From Multivorans sp965232105 (GTDB lineage: Bacteria > Acidobacteriota > Thermoanaerobaculia > Multivoradales > Multivoraceae): a DNA stretch of 64,000 nucleotides. Numbering within the stretch: position 1 is the stretch's first letter; each line of letters starts with the position of its first letter. Both the position numbers and the translations under genes were made by a program. The notes under the pieces are model-generated. The model did not search any database and was not told the origin of the DNA. It saw nothing but the letters and a program-made list of their open reading frames with translations. Location: contig OZ246956.1 in NCBI GenBank assembly GCA_965232105.1, positions 2,976,001-3,040,000 on the forward strand. Reading direction: 5' to 3'. This document shows, in pieces, positions 1 to 7,734 of this stretch.

Positions 1-2825
1 CGTCAAGTGGCCCGGACACCGGGGGGCCGGCCGGCGATCGGGAGGCGTTCCTTGATCAGTTGGAGGCGCGCCTCGCCCTTTTGCTGCGCGACCTGAGCGG
101 CTTCCGGAGTCCGCGCAAGGGACGGGGCCGCTTCGCGGAAGGCGTGGGGCGCGACCAGGTCTTCGAACTCTGGCGCCGGCTGGCGGATCGCCTTCGCGAG
201 TTCGAGCGCGACGCGAACGCCGACCTGGCGGCGCTCCTGAAGGACGAACTGTCGGGTGCCGTCGAGCGTTACGAGGAGGCGAAGACACTGGTCGGCAAGC
301 TCGACTTCCACGACCTGCTGATCAAGGCTCGCGATCTTCTGCGGCGCGACCGGGACGTGCGGCGCCACCTGCAGGCACGCTATACCCACCTGTTCGTCGA
401 CGAGTTCCAGGATACGGACCCTCTGCAAGCCGAGATTCTGCTCCTGCTGGCGGCCGACGACCCGGACCAGGACGATTGGCGGCGGGTGACGCCGGCCCCC
501 GGCAAGTTGTTCCTGGTCGGCGATCCGAAGCAGTCGATCTACCGCTTCCGCCGGGCGGATGTCGTGCTTTATCGGGAGGTCAAGGAGAGGCTCGCGGAAC
601 GCGGTGTCGAGGTTCTGCAGCTTGCGACCAGCTTCCGTTCCGCGGCACCTATCCAGCGGCTGGTCAACGCGGCGTTCGCTCCGTTGATGACCGGCGACAA
701 GACGGCCGGAAGCGCCGACTACATACCCCTGGGAGAACACCGCGAGGCCATTCCAGGCCAGCCCCAGGTTGTCGTGCTGCCGCCGCCCAGGCCCTACGGG
801 TACCGCAACGTCACCCAGAAGAACATCGAGGCGTGCCAGCCAACCGCGACGGTCGAGTTCGTGCGCTGGCTGATCGAGGAGAGCGGCTGGAAGGTCGAGG
901 TCGCCGATCCGGCGAATCCGGGCCGGCTGAAGCGGATACCGGTCGAGGCGCGGCACGTGTGCCTGCTGTTCCGGCGCTTCCTGAGCTGGAACCAGGACAC
1001 GGCCCGTGACTATGTCCGCGGCCTGGAGGCCTTCGGCATTCCGCATCTCCTGATCGGCGCCCGTTCCTTCCACGAACGGGAGGAAGTCGAGGCGCTTCGG
1101 TCCGCGTTGACGGCGGTCGAGTGGCCGGAGGACCGCCTCTCCGTCTACGCGACGCTTCGGGGGTCCCTCTTCGCCTTCGACGACGATCTGCTGCTGCGGT
1201 TCAGAACGCGCTACGGGAACTGGCATCCCCTCTACTCGCCGCGCAAGGCCCGGGAGGACGGCGATCCGCCGCCCGAGTTCGCCTCCCTGGTCGATGTCCT
1301 CGACTTCCTCGGCACGCTTCACCGCCGACGGAACTACGTTCCCGTCGTGCAGACCGTGCAGGAGATCCTCGCCAAGCCGCGCGCGCAGGCGGCGATGGCG
1401 CTCCGGCCCGCGGGCAACCAGGTGCTGGGCAACGCTCAGCGCGTCTGCGATCTGGCGCGCCGCTACGAGGTCGCCGGTGGCCGCTCGTTCCGCGGTTTCG
1501 TGGAGCAGTTGGACGAGGAGGCGGAGCGGATCACAAGCACGCAGGCGCCGGTGGTCGAGGAGGACGCGGACGGCGTCCGCGTGATGACCGTCCACACGGC
1601 GAAGGGCCTGGAGTTCCCGGTTGTCATCCTGGCGGACATGACCGCCAAGCTGTCGCGCGGGGCCGAGCGGACGTTGAAGAGCGAGAAAGGCCTGTGCGCG
1701 ACGAAACTGCTCGGGCTGGCGCCGCAGGAGCTGGTCGAGGCGGCGGACGTGGAGGACAGGCGGGAGGAAGCGGAGGGCGTCCGCGTCGCCTACGTGGCGG
1801 CGACGCGGGCCCGCGACCTGCTCGTCGTGCCGGCGGTCGGCGACGTGAAGCGCCCGGGCTGGATCGAGTGCCTGAACGACGCCGTGTACCCGGGGTCGGA
1901 GAACTGGCGGCGCTCGGACCCCGCCGCGGGGTGCCCCGAGTTCGGCGATCGATCGGTCGCGGCGCGACCGTCGGACGACGACCGCGGGCCCGAGAAGTCG
2001 GTCAGGCCGGGTTGTTACCGGTTCCCGGCCGCAGCCAGTGCCGACGGGGCGGGCGACAAGGCGCCGGCTTACGATGTCGTCTGGTGGGACGCCGCGCTCG
2101 TGGACCAGCAGCCCCCCTCGAAGTACGGCCTGCTGGGGGAGGATCTCCTGGTCGCCGGCGGCGGCGCGATCGCCGAGGCGAGCCGCGAACGCTTCGAGCG
2201 CTGGCGCGAGCGGACCGGGGAACTGCTCGAGCGGGGCAGCCGGCCAACGGTCAGTCCCGAGGCGGTGACCGACCTGGACTCCGAACCGCCCGGTTCGGCC
2301 GCCGAGGTGAGGGTCGAAGAACTGGAGCGTGTCCGCGATCGGCCAGGAGGCAGGCGCTTCGGCAGTCTGGTCCACACTGTGCTTCGCGACGCGCCGCTCG
2401 ACGGCGAGCGGCAGCGAATCCGCGAACTGGCCCGCCTCCACGGCGCCCTGCTGGGCGCGACCGGGCCGGAGATCGAAGCGGCCGAAACCGTGGTGGCCGC
2501 GGCCCTCGCGAGCCCGGCGGCGGAAGCGGCCCGAGCCTCGCAGCGGGTCCTGCGCGAGACGCCCTTTCTCCTCCCCCTGGCCGGCGACGCGGCGCGCCGG
2601 ATCGTCGAGGGTGCGATCGACCTCGCCTACCTGGAAGACGACGGCAACTGGATCGTCGTCGACTGGAAGACGGATCTAGGCGATCTCGACGCGCCGGCCG
2701 GTGGCGATTCCGGCGCGAACGGCACGACTCGCGGCGACCGGTATCGCCAGCAGGTCCGCTGGTACTGCTACGCCCTGGAGCAACTGACCGGCACGCCGGC
2801 GTCGGGCTGGCTGGTGCTGTTGTAG
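1..2825 (+). CDS. AddA/RecB-like UvrD-family helicase-nuclease, 5' end outside the window
   Basis: ATP-dependent double-strand-break processing helicase with a C-terminal nuclease. The reading frame is open to the window edge, so the Walker A region and N-terminal part are missing; AddA/RecB proteins are about 1,100-1,200 residues and about 940 are seen here. Counting from nt 3, the visible superfamily 1 motifs are FVDEFQDTD (about residue 131, Walker B), GDPKQSIYRFRRAD (about 173), TVHTAKGLEFPVV (about 529) and YVAATRARDL (about 595). A PD-(D/E)XK nuclease core follows near the end (GAIDLAY then VVDWKTD, about 887). Its AddB-type partner would be expected upstream. AddA rather than plain UvrD is inferred from the nuclease domain. 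Confidence 0.9.
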   Translation, partial: SSGPDTGGPAGDREAFLDQLEARLALLLRDLSGFRSPRKGRGRFAEGVGRDQVFELWRRLADRLREFERDANADLAALLKDELSGAVERYEEAKTLVGKLDFHDLLIKARDLLRRDRDVRRHLQARYTHLFVDEFQDTDPLQAEILLLLAADDPDQDDWRRVTPAPGKLFLVGDPKQSIYRFRRADVVLYREVKERLAERGVEVLQLATSFRSAAPIQRLVNAAFAPLMTGDKTAGSADYIPLGEHREAIPGQPQVVVLPPPRPYGYRNVTQKNIEACQPTATVEFVRWLIEESGWKVEVADPANPGRLKRIPVEARHVCLLFRRFLSWNQDTARDYVRGLEAFGIPHLLIGARSFHEREEVEALRSALTAVEWPEDRLSVYATLRGSLFAFDDDLLLRFRTRYGNWHPLYSPRKAREDGDPPPEFASLVDVLDFLGTLHRRRNYVPVVQTVQEILAKPRAQAAMALRPAGNQVLGNAQRVCDLARRYEVAGGRSFRGFVEQLDEEAERITSTQAPVVEEDADGVRVMTVHTAKGLEFPVVILADMTAKLSRGAERTLKSEKGLCATKLLGLAPQELVEAADVEDRREEAEGVRVAYVAATRARDLLVVPAVGDVKRPGWIECLNDAVYPGSENWRRSDPAAGCPEFGDRSVAARPSDDDRGPEKSVRPGCYRFPAAASADGAGDKAPAYDVVWWDAALVDQQPPSKYGLLGEDLLVAGGGAIAEASRERFERWRERTGELLERGSRPTVSPEAVTDLDSEPPGSAAEVRVEELERVRDRPGGRRFGSLVHTVLRDAPLDGERQRIRELARLHGALLGATGPEIEAAETVVAAALASPAAEAARASQRVLRETPFLLPLAGDAARRIVEGAIDLAYLEDDGNWIVVDWKTDLGDLDAPAGGDSGANGTTRGDRYRQQVRWYCYALEQLTGTPASGWLVLL

Positions 2826-2846
2826 CCCGTGCCTGTCCGGGGGGAC

Positions 2847-4217
2847 CTAACGCCAGCTTGCAGCCGGCGGCTCTGCCTCGACCGGTGAGTCGCCGAGTAG
2901 CCACTCGTAGGCCGGTTGCGTCTCGATGTCTCCGTCAAGTTCGGCGGGGAAGCCCGATCTCGTGAGCGTCAGCAGCCGTTTGCGTGCGCTGGGGAAGCTG
3001 TCCCCCGCGGCGGTGAGCGCCCGAAGTTCTCTGGTCGCGGTCTTGGCGTCCGAAGCATCGGCGCAGACCTGAATCAACTCTGCTCCGCCGCTCGGCGACC
3101 GGGCGAGAAAGTCCACTTCGTAGCCTTCCGGCGTCCGCACGTACGTCACGTCGCATTGCCGACGCTCCAGCTCGATCAGGATCGCAGTCTCCAGCGCGTG
3201 TCCCAGGTTGGCTTTGCCCGTGCGATCGAAGGCCGGGATCAGGCCGGCGTCCACGGGATAGGCTTTGCGTGGATTCGCCATGCGCTGGCGCTCCGAGTTC
3301 GCCTCCATCCACACGGTCCGCACGAGGAAGCAGTCCTCCAGGTAGGCAAGGTAGTCGTGCACGGTGTCCCTGGCGATGGCGATCCCCTGCGACCTCAACC
3401 TGGCGTGGAACTTCTCCACGCTGAAGGAGGACGCGGCGTTCGCCAGCAGATGGCGGGCCAACCAGCGCAGGCCCGTCACGTTGCGGACCGCGTGGCGGTC
3501 AACGACATCTCGCAGGATGGCCACGTCGACGTAGTCACGGAGCAGTTGCAGACGCGGCGCCAGAGGCAGGCCCTGAACTTCCGGGAATCCTCCGGTTTGC
3601 AGCCAGCGCCGGAGGACCGATTCCAGTCGATCCTTTTCTTCCATCGTCGCGGCTCGCGGATCGGAAGGTGGAGTCGTTCCGCCGTGCCGAAGAGCCTCTT
3701 CGAAGCTGAACGGATGGATGAGCACCTTCCATCCGCGCCCTCGCAGCTCGGTGGCAATCTCGTGAGAGAGAAGAGCGGCGGAGGAGCCTGAGATGTGCAG
3801 GTCGCCGGGGCTGGAGTCCAACAGCCGTCTCACAAGCCGCTCCCACCCGGGAACGACCTGGATTTCGTCGAGGAACCAGGCCTCGGGCACCACGCCGGCA
3901 CTCTCCAGGTAGCGGCTCGGATACTCGTCCATCAGGACTCCGAGAGTCACTGCGTCCAGTTCCGCGAAACGTTCGTCCTCGAGGCGCAGGAAGGGAACCT
4001 GCCAGGGCGCCGCGCCGCGCGCGATTCTCTCGGCTCTCAACTGGTGCAGGAATGTCGTCTTTCCCGCACGCCGCATGCCGATTACCGAGGTGACCTTGCC
4101 CGTCATGCGGACACGACCGAAGATGCGTCGCCCAGTAAAGGGCGGTTCGGCGCCCTCCAGCCCGTCTGCAAGCTGCGCGTCGAAAGCGAGTCGGAAGAGG
4201 TCCAGATCCGGGGTCAT
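2847..4217 (-). CDS. AAA ATPase with C-terminal DUF4143 domain
   Basis: 456-residue ATPase of the widespread AAA_14/DUF4143 family, whose cellular role is not established. Walker A is GMRRAGKTT (residues 47-55) and Walker B is AWFLDEIQ (about 113-120), followed by a sensor-like HISGSSAALLS segment. The C-terminal half carries DUF4143 features: a DYLAYLEDCFL helix, then a nuclease-like core LGHALETAILIELERR and EVDFLARS, which resembles the degenerate PD-(D/E)XK fold of these proteins. Start is ATG with a purine-rich aaaggagag about 14 nt upstream. It lies 40 nt downstream of the putative HTH gene on the same strand, and the two may be co-transcribed. Such genes are often mobile or strain-variable. 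Confidence 0.85.
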   Translation of the reverse strand: MTPDLDLFRLAFDAQLADGLEGAEPPFTGRRIFGRVRMTGKVTSVIGMRRAGKTTFLHQLRAERIARGAAPWQVPFLRLEDERFAELDAVTLGVLMDEYPSRYLESAGVVPEAWFLDEIQVVPGWERLVRRLLDSSPGDLHISGSSAALLSHEIATELRGRGWKVLIHPFSFEEALRHGGTTPPSDPRAATMEEKDRLESVLRRWLQTGGFPEVQGLPLAPRLQLLRDYVDVAILRDVVDRHAVRNVTGLRWLARHLLANAASSFSVEKFHARLRSQGIAIARDTVHDYLAYLEDCFLVRTVWMEANSERQRMANPRKAYPVDAGLIPAFDRTGKANLGHALETAILIELERRQCDVTYVRTPEGYEVDFLARSPSGGAELIQVCADASDAKTATRELRALTAAGDSFPSARKRLLTLTRSGFPAELDGDIETQPAYEWLLGDSPVEAEPPAASWR

Positions 4218-4257
4218 GTGGGCTCTATTCTCTCCTTTTCAGGAGGAGAGATCGGTG

Positions 4258-4989
4258 TCACGCCTCGGCCTTCAGGGGTACCCGGGGCCGCCACTTGACC
4301 GCCCCTCTGCCGTCGACGAAGACCTCGCCCCGGAAGCACTTCTCCCTGACGTAGGTTGCGAGTCCTTTGTCCGCGATCGTTCCCACGACCTCGCCGTCCA
4401 CGACGAGGTCGTACAACTCCCGCTGCTGGAGCGCGGCGGACTCGCGCGGAAGGATGAGCCGGAAGCCTGGAGGAGGTTCGGCCGGCATCTGGCCGACTCT
4501 GGACAACTCCGTCGCTGCGCGCTGCCAGGCGCTACGGGCACATCTCGGATCGGCCGTCAGGCCCGCTTCGGGTGCGGCGTCCTGAGCTTGAGATGCCGGG
4601 CCAGCGGGTCCGGCTCGCGTTGCTGTTGAAACGCTCCTCCCGGAGTCGAGGCCTCGCGGATCGTCCACAGTAGAACGAGCGGCGTCCAGGGCGGAGCCAC
4701 TTTGGTTTTCGGCGGAGAGGTTGTCCGGCCGTTCGTCCATCTTGTAGACCGTCTGGCCTTCGGGAACCCCGGTCCTCATTTCGTCCTCCAGGTGGTTCAC
4801 GAGTGCCGGGGGCCACCCGTAGTAGCGCGCGGCTTCCCGCAGGTCGACGAACCGGACCGCCGTGCGCTCGGCCTGCGCGAGCGTCACCGCCTTCAGGCGG
4901 CCACGGCGAATCGCCGCCCGCACCGCAGCCACCGTCACCTCCGCCAGCCGCGCGGTGAGCTTGATCGATAGAAGAACCGTCCCGGCCAT
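4258..4989 (-). CDS. Hypothetical protein with putative N-terminal helix-turn-helix
   Basis: 243 residues, family not recognised. The first 40 residues (LAEVTVAAVRAAIRRGRLKA) have the spacing of an excisionase/MerR-like helix-turn-helix, followed by a segment (VDLREAARYYGWPP) that could be a second small DNA-binding motif. The middle (about 85-165) is low complexity. The C-terminus reads LYDLVVDGEVVGTIADKG then FRGEVFVDGRGAVKW, which looks like a compact beta-rich domain. Inverted repeats sit just upstream of the start (5005-5039), as for an autoregulated DNA-binding protein. The DUF4143 ATPase follows 40 nt downstream. The DNA-binding role is inference. Confidence 0.55.
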   Translation of the reverse strand: MAGTVLLSIKLTARLAEVTVAAVRAAIRRGRLKAVTLAQAERTAVRFVDLREAARYYGWPPALVNHLEDEMRTGVPEGQTVYKMDERPDNLSAENQSGSALDAARSTVDDPRGLDSGRSVSTATRAGPAGPASQAQDAAPEAGLTADPRCARSAWQRAATELSRVGQMPAEPPPGFRLILPRESAALQQRELYDLVVDGEVVGTIADKGLATYVREKCFRGEVFVDGRGAVKWRPRVPLKAEA

Positions 4990-5004
4990 CGTCTCAGTTG
5001 CTCT

Positions 5005-5047
5005 CCGTCAAGGTGTGACGGAACGTAACAATGTTGCGTAGCGTAAC
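5005..5047. promoter_or_regulatory. Inverted and direct repeats, possible operator
   Basis: CCGTCA (5005-5010) and TGACGG (5016-5021) form a perfect 6-bp inverted repeat around 5 nt. Right beside it ACGTAAC (5023-5029) and GTTGCGT (5033-5039) form a near-perfect inverted repeat, and CGTAAC recurs at 5042-5047. The cluster lies 16-58 nt before the start of the minus-strand putative HTH gene, where an operator would be expected. Function is inferred from position only. Confidence 0.4.
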
Positions 5048-5187
5048 ACGGCCTGCTGCCGTGGTCGAACTCCTCCGCCACCGATGGCCAGTCCTGCTCG
5101 GTCACGAACCTTGCGCCAGCCTCGGCAGACAAGCGCGGTCAGGTCGGTCTCTGTGGCGGTACTCTGGCGTCCGGGTTGGCCGGGCTC

Positions 5188-6318
5188 CTACAGCACCTCG
5201 CCGATGTAGCGCTCCCGCGCCAGCCGCCAGAAGACGACGAGGAAAGCGGTCAAGGGAATCGCCAGGATCATCCCGGCGATGCCGTTGAGGGCCGAGCCCC
5301 AGAAGAACACGGCAACGATGATCGCCATCGGGTGGAGGCCGGTGCGGTCGCCCATGATCCGCGGCGTCAGCACGTAGGCCTCGATGAGCTGGACGAGGGC
5401 GAAGACGACGACGACCCAGATCACGAGCTGAAGTCCGCCGCCTTCCTGCAAGTAGCCGATGGGCAGCGCCACCGCCAGGCCGACGATGCTCCCGAGGTAG
5501 GGAATGATGTTCAGAAAGCCGAGCATGAGCCCCAGGACCAGGCCGTAGCGCAGGCCGGCGACCTGGAAGCCGATCGCGAACAGCGCGCCCTGGAGAAAGG
5601 CGATGACGAGCTGGCCGCGAAAGAAGGCGACCAGGATGTCGATGAACTCCTGGATCAGGTAGATCACGTCCTCCCGCGTCCTCGGCTTGAGGAAGGGGAA
5701 GAGGTGGTCCAGCTTGCGGAACCGGTCCGGCTCGACGATCAGGAAGAAGCAGAGGTAGACCGGCAGGACCGCCCAGGCGAAGAGGGAAGCGAGGCCGGCG
5801 CCGATGCTCTGAAGGACCTCCAGGGCCGTATCGCCGACGATGCCGAAGCTCGCGAACAGGTTCGAATCCCCGCCCTCGAACGCCTCCTGGACCCTGATTG
5901 CGACCGGGTTCGTTTCAAGGAAGTCGGTCACGACGGGCGAGATCTCGGCCGTCCAGGCGACGAGGCGCTCCCACGCATCAGGGAGCGCATCGAACAGCTC
6001 GTCGATTTGCGACGCCGCCATTGCGCCGAAGAACCAGGCGAAGCCGACGATCGGCAGGAGCAGCGACAGGAGCACGGCCGCCACCGCGAGGATTCTCGGG
6101 AACCGCAGCCGTTCGTTCAGTAGTTCGTAGTAGGGCCTGAGAACGAACGCCAGCACGGCCGCGACCGCCAGCGGCAGGAAGACGCTCGAAAAGGCGGCGA
6201 AGAAACTGCCGATGGCCCAGAACAGCGCAACGACTGCGGCCAGGATGACAGCGGCCGCGGCGATCGTTGCCGCGGCGGCGACGGTGGCGCGCTGGCGTTC
6301 GGAGAGTTCGATCTGCAC
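5188..6318 (-). CDS. AI-2E family transporter (PerM/TqsA-like membrane protein)
   Basis: 376-residue inner-membrane protein of the AI-2E exporter family. Members have been linked to autoinducer-2 export, but most act on unknown substrates or as ion antiporters. Hydrophobic segments occur at about 13-35, 40-60, 75-98, 160-185, 225-275 and 290-350. The family-typical run near the end, ending in GIAGMILAIPLTAFLVVFWR, is intact. The GTG start is divergent from hisS, with 86 nt shared between the two starts. On the minus strand a TAGCGT (6345-6340) could be its -10 box. Substrate cannot be told from sequence. Confidence 0.88.
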   Translation of the reverse strand: MQIELSERQRATVAAAATIAAAAVILAAVVALFWAIGSFFAAFSSVFLPLAVAAVLAFVLRPYYELLNERLRFPRILAVAAVLLSLLLPIVGFAWFFGAMAASQIDELFDALPDAWERLVAWTAEISPVVTDFLETNPVAIRVQEAFEGGDSNLFASFGIVGDTALEVLQSIGAGLASLFAWAVLPVYLCFFLIVEPDRFRKLDHLFPFLKPRTREDVIYLIQEFIDILVAFFRGQLVIAFLQGALFAIGFQVAGLRYGLVLGLMLGFLNIIPYLGSIVGLAVALPIGYLQEGGGLQLVIWVVVVFALVQLIEAYVLTPRIMGDRTGLHPMAIIVAVFFWGSALNGIAGMILAIPLTAFLVVFWRLARERYIGEVL

Positions 6319-6391
6319 TGGCGGTTCGTCCCTGCGGGGACGCTACCACCTGCGGCCGGAGGGTCGGCGTCCCATCCACTGCTCGGGTAGA

Positions 6392-6407
6392 TACGATCGG
6401 CCCCATG
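6392..6407 (+). promoter_or_regulatory. -10-like box directly before hisS (leaderless candidate)
   Basis: TACGAT at 6392-6397 fits the TANNNT -10 pattern and ends 7 nt before the hisS ATG at 6405. No Shine-Dalgarno sequence is visible, so transcription would begin at or next to the start codon. Confidence 0.4.
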
Positions 6408-7679
6408 GCTGCGAAGCGACGATTTCAGACGGTCAAGGGCATGCGGGACCTGCTCCCGGGCGAAGCGGGTGCGTTCGCCCAGGTCGAGCAAACGGCGCGT
6501 CGCGTGTTCTCGCTCTACGGGTATCGAGAGGTACGCACGCCGGTGGTGGAGGACACGGACCTCTTCGTGCGCGGGGTTGGCGAGGGCAGCGAGATCGTCG
6601 GGAAGCAGATGTACACCTTCGACGACAAGAAGGGCCGCAGCCTCACGCTTCGGCCGGAAGGCACGGCGGCGGTGGCGCGGGCCTACCTGCAGCACGACAT
6701 GTCCGCGTGGCCGCAACCGGTCAAGGTCTTCTACATGGGGCCGTACTTTCGCTACGAGCGACCTCAGGCCGGCCGTTACCGCCAGTTCAGCCAGATCGGT
6801 GCCGAGGTGATCGGCGATCCTGGGCCCCACAGCGACGTGGAGCTCCTGGTCATGCTGCTGCGCTTCCTGTCCGAGCTCGGTTTCGAGGACCTGGTGGTCG
6901 GTCTCAACTCGGTTGGCGATCCGGAGTGCAGGCAGCGTTACTCGAAGCGTCTGCGGGACTACCTCGCACCTCATCGCGACGAACTGGGCGGCGACAGCCG
7001 GCGTCGTCTGGAGACGAATCCGCTCCGCATCCTGGACACGAAGGTTCCTGCCGAGCGGCTATTGCTCGAAGGTGCGCCGCGGCTGCGCGAAGTGCTGGGA
7101 GATCCAGCTCGCCGGCACTTCGAGGTCGTTCGTGGCCAACTGGAACGGTTCGGCGTCGCCTACCGGGTCGACGACAAACTGGTGCGAGGTCTCGACTACT
7201 ACACCCGGACGGTGTTCGAGATCACGTCGGGAGGGCTGGGCGCTCACGACGCGATCCTTGGGGGCGGCCGCTACGACGGGCTGATCGGCGAGCTGGGCGG
7301 TCCCGTGGTGCCCGGTATCGGCTTCGCGATTGGCGAGGACCGACTGGTCGATGTCCTTCCCGCCTCGTCCCCGGTTCGGGTCGACGAGACGACGCTCGTG
7401 TGCGTCATCGGCGTAGGCGAGGCCGGTCTCGACGTCGCACCGGAGTTGGCGGAGGAACTCCGAGCGGTTCGTGTACCGGCGATCTCGGAGTCAGCCATCG
7501 GAACGCTCAAGGCCGGACTGCGCAAAGCCGGCCGCCGCGGCTGCCGCTGGATCGTGCTGATCGGCGAGGACGAACTCGCTGCCGGCACCGTCGTGCTCCG
7601 GGACTTCTACAACCGCAGCCAGGAGACCATCCGGCGCGACGAGTTCGGCGCCACGGTGAAGGCGAGAATTTCCGCCTGA
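6405..7679 (+). CDS. hisS: Histidine--tRNA ligase
   Basis: Class II aminoacyl-tRNA synthetase charging tRNA-His; 424 residues, normal for the family. The ATG at 6405 gives the canonical N-terminus KRRFQTVKGMRDLLPGE; the frame is open further upstream but that part is not homologous. Visible are LTLRPEGTAAVARAYLQH, motif 2 (GPYFRYERPQAGRYRQF, about 112-128), the HisRS signature LVRGLDYYT (about 259) and motif 3 (GGGRYDGLIGELGG, about 286). The C-terminal anticodon-binding domain is present. No ribosome binding site is seen, but a -10-like TACGAT lies 7 nt upstream. aspS follows after 55 nt, an order seen in several phyla. Confidence 0.97.
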   Translation: MAAKRRFQTVKGMRDLLPGEAGAFAQVEQTARRVFSLYGYREVRTPVVEDTDLFVRGVGEGSEIVGKQMYTFDDKKGRSLTLRPEGTAAVARAYLQHDMSAWPQPVKVFYMGPYFRYERPQAGRYRQFSQIGAEVIGDPGPHSDVELLVMLLRFLSELGFEDLVVGLNSVGDPECRQRYSKRLRDYLAPHRDELGGDSRRRLETNPLRILDTKVPAERLLLEGAPRLREVLGDPARRHFEVVRGQLERFGVAYRVDDKLVRGLDYYTRTVFEITSGGLGAHDAILGGGRYDGLIGELGGPVVPGIGFAIGEDRLVDVLPASSPVRVDETTLVCVIGVGEAGLDVAPELAEELRAVRVPAISESAIGTLKAGLRKAGRRGCRWIVLIGEDELAAGTVVLRDFYNRSQETIRRDEFGATVKARISA

Positions 7680-7696
7680 GTTGTGCGAGGATCGGC

Positions 7697-7722
7697 GGTT
7701 CGAGCCCGTAGGGCTCTGAACC
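7697..7722 (+). other. Intergenic hairpin between hisS and aspS
   Basis: GGTTCGAGCCC (7697-7707) pairs with GGGCTC-T-GAACC (7711-7722) over 11 bp with a single bulged T and a GTA loop. It is not followed by a T-tract, so it is not a normal intrinsic terminator. It ends 12 nt before the aspS GTG, close enough to affect initiation. Confidence 0.5.
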
Positions 7723-7734
7723 AGGGGCAAGCAC

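Noticed and set aside
3..2441. 812-codon frame antisense to the AddA-like gene
   Set aside because: It mirrors a gene with all helicase motifs and has no recognisable domain.
4935..5132. Small minus-strand gene reading MSAEAGARFVTEQDWPSV
   Set aside because: It overlaps the start of the 243-aa gene in another frame, has no ribosome binding site, and its second half is not protein-like.
7697..7722. Possible tRNA between hisS and aspS
   Set aside because: Only a T-arm-like sequence is present; no acceptor stem, D arm or anticodon arm can be built around it.
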